64,000 nt of DNA from CAVZVW01 sp963778845 (GTDB lineage: Bacteria; Actinomycetota; Actinomycetes; Actinomycetales; Kineosporiaceae): contig CAVZVW010000004.1 in assembly GCA_963778845.1 (NCBI GenBank), forward strand, positions 62,001 through 126,000. The letters are read 5' to 3'. The notes under the pieces were generated by a model that was given only the letters and a program-made list of their open reading frames with translations, was not told where the DNA came from and ran no database searches. A program made the translations under genes and the position numbers. Positions within the stretch are counted from its first letter, which is position 1; every line of letters begins with the position of its first letter. Shown here piece after piece: positions 42,127 to 51,520 of the stretch.

Positions 42127-43305
42127 TCAGGCCGGCCGGGCCACCGCCCGGTACAGCACACCCGCGATGGTGACCGCGAGCAGCTCGCGGCTGTCGTCCT
42201 CACCGAACGACGTCAACCCGGGCAGCAGTACTCCCTGGCCGGCCAGTGCGCCGTTGTACTGGTAGACCCAGATCCTGCCCGAGCCGTAGTCGCCGAAGAC
42301 GTACAAGCCACCGAGAAGTGCGGCGTAGGCCGCCCCCCGGTAGACGTAGCCACCGGTGATGGCGTCACCGACCGCGTGGGAGTACACGACGTGCGGCGCG
42401 GCGTACTTGGCGCCCGAGATGCACCGGCTCGACAGGTACACCGCCCGTCCCTCGAGGCACGACCAGCCCATGTTGAAGCCGCCGCGCGGTGAGACGATGT
42501 CCACCTCCTCGTAGCGGTTCTGGCCGACGTCGCCGATCCACATGTTGTGCGTGACGCGGTCGAAGGAGAAGCGCCACGGGTTGCGCAGACCCCAGAGCCA
42601 GATCTCCCGGCGAGCCACCGTGCTCGTCGCGAACGGGTTGGTCGACGGAACGCAGTACAGCGACGCTCCACAGGCGTGCAGGGCGTCGATGCGCAGGATC
42701 TTGCCGTTCAGGTAGCGCGTGTTCTGGGCGCGCGCGAACGGGTCGCCGGCCCCGCCGCCGTCACCGGTGGAGATGTAGAGGTACCCGTCGGGGCCGAAGG
42801 CCAGCTGCCCGCCGTTGTGGTTGGCGTAGGTCGGGTGCGACACCGTGATGACCTGCTGGAGGGTCGACGTGGACACCGTCGCCTGACCCCGTGTCGGCGC
42901 GGACATCCGGCCGACGACGAGCGTGCCGGTGGGCTGGGTGTAGGCGACGAAGACCCATGGCACGGTCGGGAAGCCGGGAGCGAACGCGATCGACAGGAGG
43001 CCGCGCTCACTCGTGGTGTCGAGGAAGCGCGACAGGTCCGCATACGGCGTGGGCAGCAGCGTGCGCCCCTGCACGACGCGGATACGCCCGGTCTTCTCGC
43101 AAACGAAGACGCGGGCGGTGCCGTCGCGGGCACTCGTCGCACACGTGGGCTGGGTCAGTCCTCGGGCGACCACGCTGAAGCGCACGGCCACCGTGGCCGG
43201 AGTAGCGGCGAGGGCTTGCGGCACCGAGAGGAAGGGGGCGACCAGGCCTGCAGCCGCGGCGAGCACGGCCAGGACCCACTTGAGCGATCGTGTCTGGATC
43301 GTCAC
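42127..43305 (-). CDS. PQQ-type soluble aldose/glucose dehydrogenase
   Basis: A 392-aa secreted protein from the GTG at 43305, with GGGAGGT just upstream. A signal peptide (WVLAVLAAAAGLVAPFLSVP) is followed by a six-bladed propeller of the YliI/GSDH (sorbosone dehydrogenase) family: FSVVARGLTQPT, ERGLLSIAFAPGF, HNGGQLAFGPDGYLYISTGD, LRNPWRFSFDR and IGDVGQNRYEEVD. The His in NHNGGQ and the Asp-Gly-Gly run are typical of the PQQ/calcium site. It oxidises sugar-like substrates outside the cell, if PQQ is available. It is convergent with the acyl-CoA dehydrogenase. Confidence 0.9.
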   Translation of the reverse strand: MTIQTRSLKWVLAVLAAAAGLVAPFLSVPQALAATPATVAVRFSVVARGLTQPTCATSARDGTARVFVCEKTGRIRVVQGRTLLPTPYADLSRFLDTTSERGLLSIAFAPGFPTVPWVFVAYTQPTGTLVVGRMSAPTRGQATVSTSTLQQVITVSHPTYANHNGGQLAFGPDGYLYISTGDGGGAGDPFARAQNTRYLNGKILRIDALHACGASLYCVPSTNPFATSTVARREIWLWGLRNPWRFSFDRVTHNMWIGDVGQNRYEEVDIVSPRGGFNMGWSCLEGRAVYLSSRCISGAKYAAPHVVYSHAVGDAITGGYVYRGAAYAALLGGLYVFGDYGSGRIWVYQYNGALAGQGVLLPGLTSFGEDDSRELLAVTIAGVLYRAVARPA

Positions 43306-43370
43306 GGGACCTCCCGGCGGAGCGGGGACGGGCTCCCACCGTAACAACAACCCGGCGTCGCGCGCCCGGG

Positions 43371-45620
43371 TCAGACGGGTGAGATCGCGACTCCGAACAG
43401 GGCCTCCACCTCCGCGGCGGGCGAGGGCGGAGCGTAGAGGAAGCCCTGGGCGCGGTCGCAGGCGATCTCCTGCATGAGTCGGGCCTGCTCGGCCGTCTCG
43501 ACCCCCTCGACGACCGTCGTCATCCCCAAGGCTCTGCTGAGGGCGAGGATGCCCGTGAGCACTGCGCCGTCGGGGTCCGTCGCGAAGAACGAACGGTCGA
43601 TCTTGATTACGTCCAGCGGCAGGCGCCGCAAGTAGCTCAGGGAGGAGTACCCGGTGCCGAAGTCGTCGATGGCCAACCGGACGCCGAGCTCCTTGAGCTC
43701 ACGCAGCCTCGGCACCGCGAGGTCGATCTCGTCCACGAGCAGGCTCTCCGTGATCTCCAGCACGAGCCGGTCGGGGGCGAGGCCGGTCTCGCGCAGCGCG
43801 GCCGCGACCTCGTGCACGATGGTCGGCGACCCGAGCTGACGGGCGGAGACGTTCACGCTCACCTCGCGGGGCGCGGTTTCGGGCATCTGCCGCAGCCACG
43901 CGGCGGCCTGCCGGCACGCCGTCCGCAGCACCCACCCGCCGATCTGCTCGATCGAGCCGGTGGCCTCGGCGAGCGAGATGAACGTCTCCGGACCGATGAG
44001 CCCACGCACCGGGTGCTGCCAGCGCACCAGGGCCTCGACGCCGTCGATCCGTGATGTCGCGACGTCGACCAGCGGCTGGTAGTAGAGCACGAGCTGGCCA
44101 CGCTCGACCGCGGCCGCCAGGTCGGTGACGAGCTCGAGCCGGTCTGTGATGCGTGTGTGCATGGACACCTCGAAGACCGCGACTCGTCCCTTCCCCCGCA
44201 TCTTGGCCTCGTACATGGCGGTGTCGGCGTCGCGCAGCACCTCGTCGGCCGTGACGTCGCCCGAGGTGACCACGACACCGGCGCTGGCCGACAGGCCCTG
44301 GTGCCGGCCCAGCACCTCTACGCCGAGGCCCACGGCGTCCAGGAGGTCCTTCGCGGCCACCTCCGCGGCGGCTCGCCCCTCGACGTCCTCGAGGACGACC
44401 GCGAACTCGTCCCCGCCGAGCCGGGCGAGAGTGTCACCGGGCCGCACGACGATCCGCAAGCGGCGCGCGACGTCGACCAGCACGTCGTCGCCGACGGAGT
44501 GGCCCAACCCGTCGTTGATGTCCTTGAAGCCGTCGAGATCCACGATCACCACGGCCACCTCGCCGCCGAAGCGCCTGCGCCTGGCCAGAGCGTGGCCGAT
44601 GCGGTCCTGCAGCAGCGCCCGGTTCGCCAACCCGGTCAGCGGGTCGTGGAACACCAGGTGGGTGAGCTGCTCCTCCATGGCCCGCCGCTGGGTGACGTCG
44701 CGCAGCGTCCAGACCACACCCGGGCCGATGGATCCCTCCACGGTGTGCAGCGCCGCCTCGAACCGTCGTGAGCGCCCATCCGTGTGGAGGATGCGCAGCT
44801 CGCCCGTCGTCGTCGTGCGGTGGTCGGTGACCGACCGCGTCAGCAGCGACACGACCGTCGCTACGTCGTCCTCGTCCACGAGATCGGCCATCGAGCGCCC
44901 CGCCCAGGCCGACGGCTGGCGGCCCAGTGCGGCGACCAGGGCGGGGCTCACATAACGCACCGACCCGCCCGGGTCGGTCAGCACGATGACGTCACCGGAC
45001 CCGGCCACCATCGCCTCGAACCGCGACCGCACCTCGAGCTCCGCGGTGAGCCGGTCCAGGCGGCGCCGCACCAGCAGCACCCACAGCACCGACAGCGGCA
45101 GCGCCACGACCGTCGTCCACGTCGCGACCTGGACGGCGCGGTTGGCGTCGGCCTGCACGTGGAAGGCCAGCTGGTCCAGGTCGGCCCTCGCCACCGTGTA
45201 CGCCGGGTCCACACGGGTCTCGTCGACGTCGTGCGCCCGGGCCAGCAGCCCCTGGTCCAGCGCGGTGACCTCCTCGTCCATCGCCGCGAGGTAGGCCGAC
45301 AGGTTGCGGTCCAGTGCTGCGCGCTGAGCGGCGTCCAGGGTGCCCGTCGCGGTGAGGTGGGCCATCCGGCCGGCGATCAGGGCGCGGGTACCGGTCATCG
45401 AGAGGCGGACGCTCGGGTCGACGTCGTCGCGACCGATCGCCTGCCACTCCAGTGCCGAGAGCTGGCTGACCGCGCTCTCGACGGCATAGATGTCACTCAC
45501 CGCCGCCGTGCGCTCCTCGCCGCTGCGGAAGAGGTAGACCGCACCGGCGGCTGCGAGCAGGCAGCCGATGATCGCCGTCGTCGGCAGCATCCACCGCCGC
45601 CACGACGCCTGGTACCGCAT
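43371..45620 (-). CDS. Membrane PAS-GGDEF-EAL protein
   Basis: From the ATG at 45620 (MRYQASWRRWM) the protein has 749 aa. Two membrane helices, TAIIGCLLAAAGAVYLF and VVALPLSVLWVLLV, bracket an extracytoplasmic sensor of about 130 residues. A PAS domain follows (MVAGSGDVIVLTDPGGSVRY), then GGDEF with an intact active site RLGGDEFAVV and EAL with GVEALVRW and LAIDDFGTGYSSLSYL. Both synthesis and breakdown of cyclic di-GMP are therefore possible. The longer frame to 45689 lacks support. It is a stand-alone gene. Confidence 0.93.
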   Translation of the reverse strand: MRYQASWRRWMLPTTAIIGCLLAAAGAVYLFRSGEERTAAVSDIYAVESAVSQLSALEWQAIGRDDVDPSVRLSMTGTRALIAGRMAHLTATGTLDAAQRAALDRNLSAYLAAMDEEVTALDQGLLARAHDVDETRVDPAYTVARADLDQLAFHVQADANRAVQVATWTTVVALPLSVLWVLLVRRRLDRLTAELEVRSRFEAMVAGSGDVIVLTDPGGSVRYVSPALVAALGRQPSAWAGRSMADLVDEDDVATVVSLLTRSVTDHRTTTTGELRILHTDGRSRRFEAALHTVEGSIGPGVVWTLRDVTQRRAMEEQLTHLVFHDPLTGLANRALLQDRIGHALARRRRFGGEVAVVIVDLDGFKDINDGLGHSVGDDVLVDVARRLRIVVRPGDTLARLGGDEFAVVLEDVEGRAAAEVAAKDLLDAVGLGVEVLGRHQGLSASAGVVVTSGDVTADEVLRDADTAMYEAKMRGKGRVAVFEVSMHTRITDRLELVTDLAAAVERGQLVLYYQPLVDVATSRIDGVEALVRWQHPVRGLIGPETFISLAEATGSIEQIGGWVLRTACRQAAAWLRQMPETAPREVSVNVSARQLGSPTIVHEVAAALRETGLAPDRLVLEITESLLVDEIDLAVPRLRELKELGVRLAIDDFGTGYSSLSYLRRLPLDVIKIDRSFFATDPDGAVLTGILALSRALGMTTVVEGVETAEQARLMQEIACDRAQGFLYAPPSPAAEVEALFGVAISPV

Positions 45621-45824
45621 ATGCCCCCGCACCCCTCGCCACGGTCGGCCAGCGGAGCGCACACACTCCGCAGGAGAATCTTCGTGCATTCTGCGTAAGC
45701 CCGGCCACCCGCATCGAGAAACCCGCCGTTCGGCCGGTGCTCAGACCTCGGCGCAATACCCACCAGGCGGGGCATTCCCGTCATCCCGGGTGCAGCCGCA
45801 GCCGCTGACGACCACCGCGCGTGG

Positions 45825-47873
45825 TCAACGGAGGATGTCGGGAACCACCCACGGCTCGTCGAGCACCGTTCGTGCGAGGAAGGCCAGCACCACCTCGTAC
45901 CAGACCTTGGCGTGCTGGGGGGTCAGCACCCAGTGGTTCTCGTCCGGGAAGTACAGGAACTTGTGCGCGATCGCGCCGTCGGGAGCCTGCGAGCGCTCGG
46001 CGAGCTCGGCCCACAGCCGCAAGCGCCTCCCCGATCGGGACGCGGTAGTCCCGGTCCCCGTGGATCACCAGCATCGGCGTCCTGATCGAGTCCACGGAGC
46101 AGGTGCGGGCTGTTGTCGGCCGCCATCTCGGGGCGTCATCTCGCGTCGCCAGTAGAAGTAGGCGTCCGTCGTCGGCCCGAACTGGTCGAGCGCCCACAGG
46201 CTCGCGTGGGTCACGATCCCCTTGAACCGGTCGGTGTGACCGGCGACCCAGTTGGCCATGTAGCCGCCGAACGACCCGCCCATCGCCGCGGTCCGTGTCG
46301 GGTCGAGGTCGTCGCGAGCGAGGGCGGCGTCGGTGACGGCCATCAGGTCCGTGAACGGCGCGGCGCCCCAGCCGCCCCAGCCGCGCGCGATGAAGTCCAG
46401 GCCGTAACCGGTGGACAGCGCCGGGTCGGGCATCAGCACCGCGTACCCCCGCGCGGCGAGCAGCCACGGGTTCCACCGCCAGGACCAGGAGTTCGACGAC
46501 GCCAGCGGACCGCCGTGGATCCACAGCAGCGAGCGGGGCGGGCGCGTCGGACGACGCCCCCTCGGGGAGCACGAGCCACGCGCGCAGCGGCGTCCCGTCC
46601 TCGGCCGTCGCGGACACCTGCGTGAGCGAGCCCGGCACGGTGAGGCCGGGCGAGGGGCCCTGCAGGAAGGTGGGCTGCTGGTACGGCGACGGCGGCTTCG
46701 AGACGCACGGGTGCGGCCGGGGCGTCGACGCCCGAGCGCAGGGCGTACACGTGACGCCCGTCCGGGCTGACGCGGACGTCGCTGTAGGCACCGCTGTCGC
46801 CGGTGAGGCGGGTGACCTCGCCCGTCGCGGCGTCGACGCGGAAGACCGGGGCACAGCCCTCCTCGTCGGCGACCACCACCAGGGCTGAGCCGTCGGGCAC
46901 CCACACGGCGCGCTCGGCCCACCGGTCCCAGGTCTGCGGTCAGCACGCGAAGGTCGCCGGAGGCCAGGTCGAGCACCGCGACCTTCAGGTCGGGCGGGCT
47001 GGTCACGGTGGACCTGCGCCAGAGCGCGAGCGCGACCCGGGCGCCGTCGGGGGAGAAGCGGGGGGCGCCGTACTCGAACCCGGGGTCGCCGAGCAGCAGA
47101 CGGTGCGCGCCGGTCTCGGTCTGGACGGCGACCAGCCCGCTGCGGTACCCCCCCGGTTCAGGGATCTGCCACGTCGTGACCACGGTCGGACCCGTCGGGG
47201 CTGACGTCGATCTCGGCCTCGTCGAGTGCACGCGCCGGGGCCGGCGTGAGCTCGCGCAAGGCCAGACCCGTCCTCGCCGGCGAGCACCGAGGCGTCGGCC
47301 ACGAGCAGCCGGGCCTGGTCGGGGCCGAGGTCGTGGTCCCAGAACCGCACGGGGTACGCTCTCGTGCAGGATCGCCGTGACCTTCTTGTCCTTGCGCTCC
47401 TTGCGCCGCTTCTCGTCGTCCTCCGCGGTCTGCGACGAGGGCAGTGTCGGGGACACGACGACGACCGTGGGCGCCCGGCTCGCCGTCACGACCCCGGAGA
47501 CCCCGCCGGGACGGACGGCCACGACCCGAGCCTCGCCCCCGCCGGCAGGCAGCAGCCACAGCGCCGGCTTCGCGTCGTCCTCGCTCTCGGTCGCCTGCGG
47601 GTTCGGGCGCGCGCTGACGAACAGCAGCGACCCGTCGGGGAGGAACGCCGCGCCGGACTCGCCCTTGGCGCTGCGGGTCAGCCGGCGCGCCGGGCGCCGA
47701 CCCTCAGGGTCGACCTCCCACAGTGCCGTGACGTACTTCGTGCGCTTGGGGTCCAGGGTCGCGACGGCCGTGACCAGCCTCGTGCCGTCGGGGCTGAGCG
47801 TCAGCCCACCGGTGCGCGGCAACGCGACGTACGCGTCGAGGTCGTGGAAGGGGCCGGGAGCGTCGTCGGTCAC
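45825..47873 (-). pseudogene. S9 (prolyl oligopeptidase) family peptidase, multiply frameshifted
   Basis: The gene starts at 47873 (MTDDAPGPFHDLDAYVALPR) with beta-propeller repeats such as GGLTLSPDGTRLV. Family sequence then has to be followed through several frames: VRFWDHDLGPDQARLLVAD (near 47340), ALDEAEIDVSPDGS (near 47210), GFEYGAPRFSPDGARVALAL, then MWVPDGSALVVVADEEG and SVDVRVSP-like repeats near 46800. The catalytic part has LLWIHGGPL and MGGSFGGYMANW (Ser) in one frame and the final FPDENHWVLTP (His) in another. At least six frame changes occur in 2 kb while both neighbours are intact. The start overlaps the CopD-CtaG gene by four bases. Confidence 0.85.
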
Positions 47874-49978
47874 GTCCCTTTGCTATCACGGCCGGCGCCG
47901 TCGTGCGCCGCATGGTCACCCGCCGCCCTGTCCTGGATCGTCCGGTCGCGACGGGCCAAGCCCGCGAGCATCGCGTTGTAGGCCTTGAGGTCGGCGTCGC
48001 CGTCCCGGTCGGCCGCGCGGTCGGTGCGCCGGGCCTCGCGGTCGTCCGACATCGCCCACTGCACGGCGAGCACGATCGCGATCAGCAGCGTGGGTGCCTC
48101 CCCGAGCCCCCACGCGAGCCCGCCGCCGTACTGCTGGTCCGCCAGGAGGTCCCCGCCCCAAGGACGGCCGAGGGCGCCGAAGTAGCCCGGCTGCAGCACG
48201 GTCTTCCCGGAGATGAGCGAGATGCCGAAGAACGCGTGGAAGGCCATCGTGGCGAAGAGCATGACCAGCCGCATCGGGTAGCCCGGCCGCGGCGGCCCGG
48301 GGTCGACGCCGATGAGCACCCACGCGAACAGGTAGCCGGCGAAGAGGAAGTGCACCTGCATCACCTCGTGGCCGACGTGGGTGCGCAGGGCGAGGCCGAA
48401 CAAGGAGGAGTAGTAGAAGATCACGAGGCTGCCGGCGAACAGCGTGGCGGCGACCACCGGATGGGCGAGCAGCCGCAGGTAGCGCGACTCCAGCACGGCC
48501 AGCAACCACTCGCGGGCTCCCCGCGTGCCGTCCCCGCGCGGGTGGAGGGCGCGCAGGGCGAGCGTCACGGGCGCGCCCAGCACGAGCAAGGGCGGGGCCA
48601 GGAGGCTGAGGCTCATGTGCGTGACCATGTGCAGGCTGAACGCCACGCGGCCGAACGCCGCCGGTGGCCCGCAGGTCATGTACACGACCACGAGCACACC
48701 CGTGAGCCAGCACAGGGTGCGCCCGACGGACCAGCGGTCACCGCGACGGTGCAGCCGGGCGACGCCCAGCAGGTACAGCCCGGTCATGCCCGCCGTCACG
48801 GTCACCCAGAGCAGGTCCGGCTGCCACAGCGTGAGCCAACCGTGCGCCGTGGGCCTCGGCGGCATCGGGTAGCCGGTCACGACCTCGACCATCGTCGGCG
48901 TCGCCACGGGTCGGGCAGCCACCGGCGGGGCGCTGCGCGCCAGCGCCACCGCGACCCCGACGGCGAGCCCCATGACCACCACCTCGGCCAGGGCGAGCCT
49001 GGCGAAGGCGCCCGGGCGGCCTGCGTCGAGTGCGGGCAGGGTGCGCGAGCGTTGGGTGTAGCCGGCGACACCGAGCAGCAGGAGCGCGACCACCTTCGCG
49101 ATCACGAGCGCCCCGTAGGCCCCTTCGAGGCCGGCCCAGTCACCGACGCGGATCTTGGCGTTGACGACCCCACTGACCGCCACGAGGGCGAAGGACCAGC
49201 CCGCCAGGGTGGAGTACCGGCGGGCCGCCGAGGCCAGGGCGGGCCCCAGCCGTGCGTGCAGCATCACCAGGGCCAGCAGACCCCCCGCCCAGACGCACAC
49301 CCCCAGCAGGTGCAGCCCGAGGGAGGTCACCGCCGTCTCGTGGCTGGCCGACCCCGCCGCGTGCCCGCTCAGCGCCTGGGGGATCAGGCCGATCATCGCC
49401 ACCACGGCGAGCAGGCCGGCCGAGCCCAGGCGGGTCGCACCGGCCGTCATCAGCGACACGAGGGCGGCCACGGCCGCGGTGAAGGCGAGGCCGCGCCCCA
49501 GGTCGATCTGCTGGACGAAGGCGAGGATCTCCCCACCCAGGCCCGGCGTCGTCAGGTCGCGTCCCGCGATGTCGGCGTACACGAGGACGGTGCGCGCCAC
49601 CGTGGCCAGCGCCCATGCCACCGAGGCCGCCCAGGCCAGCCTGATGCCGGGCGGGTAGGCCAGGGGGATGCGGTCGCGCGTCCGGGCGTGCGGGACCGGA
49701 AGGGCAAGTGCGGTGAGCACGAGGGAGCCCACCGTCAGCGCGCCGGCCAGGTCCGCGACGACGGAGACGACCGGCAGGCCCCAGCGCACCACCGCCCCCG
49801 GGTCCGCGAGCAGGCTCGGTGCGGCTGCACCGGTCGCCGCCAACCCTGCCACGACGGCCACCAGCCCCGCGGACAGCACCAGCGCCGCAACGCCGAGAGG
49901 GGGGGCGGACGCCGCCACTCCCGGCTTCGCGCCGGCGCCGGCGGGCGCCGGGGGCGCAGGGGAAGGCGTCGAGGTCAC
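47870..49978 (-). CDS. CopD-CtaG fusion, copper and cytochrome oxidase assembly
   Basis: A 702-aa polytopic membrane protein. The first half is CopD-like, with GLHLLGVCVWAGGLLALVML and SFALVAVSGVVNAKIRVGDW. The second half is the Caa3/CtaG assembly domain, with SLHMVTHMSLSLLAPPLLVL, LVIFYYSSLFGLALRTHVGH and FAGYLFAWVLIGVDPGPPRP. Conserved histidines (HMVTHM, HEVMQVHF, FHAFFG) fit copper handling. The C-terminal tail is charged and cytoplasmic. Fusions of this type are common in actinobacteria. It overlaps copC by four bases, so copper import and oxidase metallation are produced together. Confidence 0.92.
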   Translation of the reverse strand: MTSTPSPAPPAPAGAGAKPGVAASAPPLGVAALVLSAGLVAVVAGLAATGAAAPSLLADPGAVVRWGLPVVSVVADLAGALTVGSLVLTALALPVPHARTRDRIPLAYPPGIRLAWAASVAWALATVARTVLVYADIAGRDLTTPGLGGEILAFVQQIDLGRGLAFTAAVAALVSLMTAGATRLGSAGLLAVVAMIGLIPQALSGHAAGSASHETAVTSLGLHLLGVCVWAGGLLALVMLHARLGPALASAARRYSTLAGWSFALVAVSGVVNAKIRVGDWAGLEGAYGALVIAKVVALLLLGVAGYTQRSRTLPALDAGRPGAFARLALAEVVVMGLAVGVAVALARSAPPVAARPVATPTMVEVVTGYPMPPRPTAHGWLTLWQPDLLWVTVTAGMTGLYLLGVARLHRRGDRWSVGRTLCWLTGVLVVVYMTCGPPAAFGRVAFSLHMVTHMSLSLLAPPLLVLGAPVTLALRALHPRGDGTRGAREWLLAVLESRYLRLLAHPVVAATLFAGSLVIFYYSSLFGLALRTHVGHEVMQVHFLFAGYLFAWVLIGVDPGPPRPGYPMRLVMLFATMAFHAFFGISLISGKTVLQPGYFGALGRPWGGDLLADQQYGGGLAWGLGEAPTLLIAIVLAVQWAMSDDREARRTDRAADRDGDADLKAYNAMLAGLARRDRTIQDRAAGDHAAHDGAGRDSKGT

Positions 49979-50598
49979 CCCTGGCCTGATCGCGTGCGAG
50001 CGCGGCGCCGCAGCACCACGCCGAGGCCCACGAGCACGGCCGCCCCCGCGGCGACGAGACCGACGACTGCGGCCGTGTTCGGACCTGACGACCCCGAGGC
50101 GGCATCGGACCCGGCCGCCAGGCCGACCGCCGCCCCGGTTGCGGTTGCGGTGGAGTGCGATGTGCCCGACCCACTGCTCGTCGGCCGGCCCGACGGTGTC
50201 GCGCCCGCGCCTGCGGAGGCCACGGTGAAGCGGAGCCTGCCCGAGACCGGATGGCCGTCCGCAGAGACCACCCGGTAGCTCAGCTGGTAGGCGCCGGGCC
50301 CTTGGTCGGGGAGCGGGACCTGTACCCGGTTGCCGCTCGTGGTGGCCTCGGGCGCGGTGGGGCGCTGGGGACCCGTGAAGGCCACCCTGACGAGCTTGGG
50401 GTCGAGGGGGTCGCTGAATGTGAGGACCACCTGCTTCGGCGCCGCGGCCAGGGTTGCGCCCTGCTGGGGAGTGGTGGACACGAGCGCGGCGTGCGCCTGC
50501 GCGGCTGCGGCACCCCAGCCCACAGAGGTGGCAGCAGCGACTGCGACAACGGCAACGACGGCGCCCACGCGGGCAAGCACCTGGATGGGGCGGGTCAC
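49975..50598 (-). CDS. copC: CopC-like copper-binding protein
   Basis: A 207-aa exported protein. The signal peptide runs to QAHAALVSTTPQQG, so the mature protein starts near the conserved histidine of HAALV. The CopC beta-barrel continues with VVLTFSDPLDPKLVRVAF and LSYRVVSADGHPVSGRLRFT; H in ADGHPVSG is the second ligand. A Ser/Thr/Gly linker and a C-terminal helix (AAVVGLVAAGAAVLVGLGVV) anchor it in the membrane. It feeds the CopD-CtaG protein encoded by the overlapping gene. Confidence 0.93.
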   Translation of the reverse strand: MTRPIQVLARVGAVVAVVAVAAATSVGWGAAAAQAHAALVSTTPQQGATLAAAPKQVVLTFSDPLDPKLVRVAFTGPQRPTAPEATTSGNRVQVPLPDQGPGAYQLSYRVVSADGHPVSGRLRFTVASAGAGATPSGRPTSSGSGTSHSTATATGAAVGLAAGSDAASGSSGPNTAAVVGLVAAGAAVLVGLGVVLRRRARTRSGQG

Positions 50599-50685
50599 GG
50601 GAACAACGATAGGCAGCCGGTTGCGCGGGCCCGCGCCGGGTCGGTGCCGGGCTCGGATACGGCCGGGACGGTCAGTAGGGAGCGT

Positions 50686-51510
50686 TCAGAGGCGGCGGTC
50701 GGCCAGCACGGGGAAGGCGTGCCGGTAGCTCTCGACGTCAGCGAGGTCGAGGTCCACCACGAGCACCTCCTCGCCGGTCCCCGTCTCCGCCAGTACCTCC
50801 CCGGTCGGCGACACCACCTGGCTGCGCCCGCCCATGGCGACCCCGCTGTGCTCCCCCCCGGTGTTGCACTGCACGACGAAGCACTGGTTCTCCACGGCCC
50901 GGGCCCGTCCGAGCAGGCACCAGTGCTCCACCCGCGCCCGCGGCCAGGCCGCAGGCAGCACGAAGATCTGGCTCCCGGCGTCCAGCAGGCGGCGGAACAG
51001 CTCGGGGAAGCGCAGGTCGTAGCAGGTCGCCAGGCCGAGCACGGCGGTGGCGGAGCCGTCGCGGCTCACCAGGGGGGCGGTCACGAGCGCGCCTCCCGCC
51101 TCCATGAGCACGGGCTCCCCGGCCCCGAACCCGAATCGATGGATCTTGCGGTACGTCGCCAGCTGAGCGCCGTCCGGCCCCAGCAGCACGGAGGTGTTCC
51201 ACAGGCCGCGCCCCTCGGGCCCCAGTGCGGGCCCCGCCGAGCCCTCCGGCGCACGCTCGACGAGGGACCCCGCATGCACAGTGGCGCCCAGGGCGCGGGC
51301 AGCCTCGGCCATCGCGGAGACCGTCTGCCCGTCAAGGGTCTCGGCCCGCTCGGCCCATCTCTGGTAGGCGAAGCCTCCGTGCGCCCACAGCTCCGGCAGT
51401 ACCACGAGATCGGCGCCGCGCTGGGCTCGCACGAGGGAGGCGACGCGCTCGACGCGCTCGGCCACGGGCTCGGCATCGGTGTAGGCGACCTGGACGACGT
51501 GCACCCGCAT
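50686..51510 (-). CDS. Carbon-nitrogen hydrolase (nitrilase superfamily)
   Basis: From the ATG at 51510 (MRVHVVQVAYTD) the protein has 274 aa. The Glu-Lys-Cys triad is visible: E in LVVLPELWAHGGF, K in ATYRKIHRFGFG and C in GLATCYDLRFPELFRRL. The layout and RFPEL phrase match omega-amidase/Nit-type members that hydrolyse small omega-amides or N-carbamoyl compounds. It is cytosolic. It ends about 90 bp before copC and is likely an independent unit. Confidence 0.9.
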   Translation of the reverse strand: MRVHVVQVAYTDAEPVAERVERVASLVRAQRGADLVVLPELWAHGGFAYQRWAERAETLDGQTVSAMAEAARALGATVHAGSLVERAPEGSAGPALGPEGRGLWNTSVLLGPDGAQLATYRKIHRFGFGAGEPVLMEAGGALVTAPLVSRDGSATAVLGLATCYDLRFPELFRRLLDAGSQIFVLPAAWPRARVEHWCLLGRARAVENQCFVVQCNTGGEHSGVAMGGRSQVVSPTGEVLAETGTGEEVLVVDLDLADVESYRHAFPVLADRRL

Positions 51511-51520
51511 GAGCTTCACC

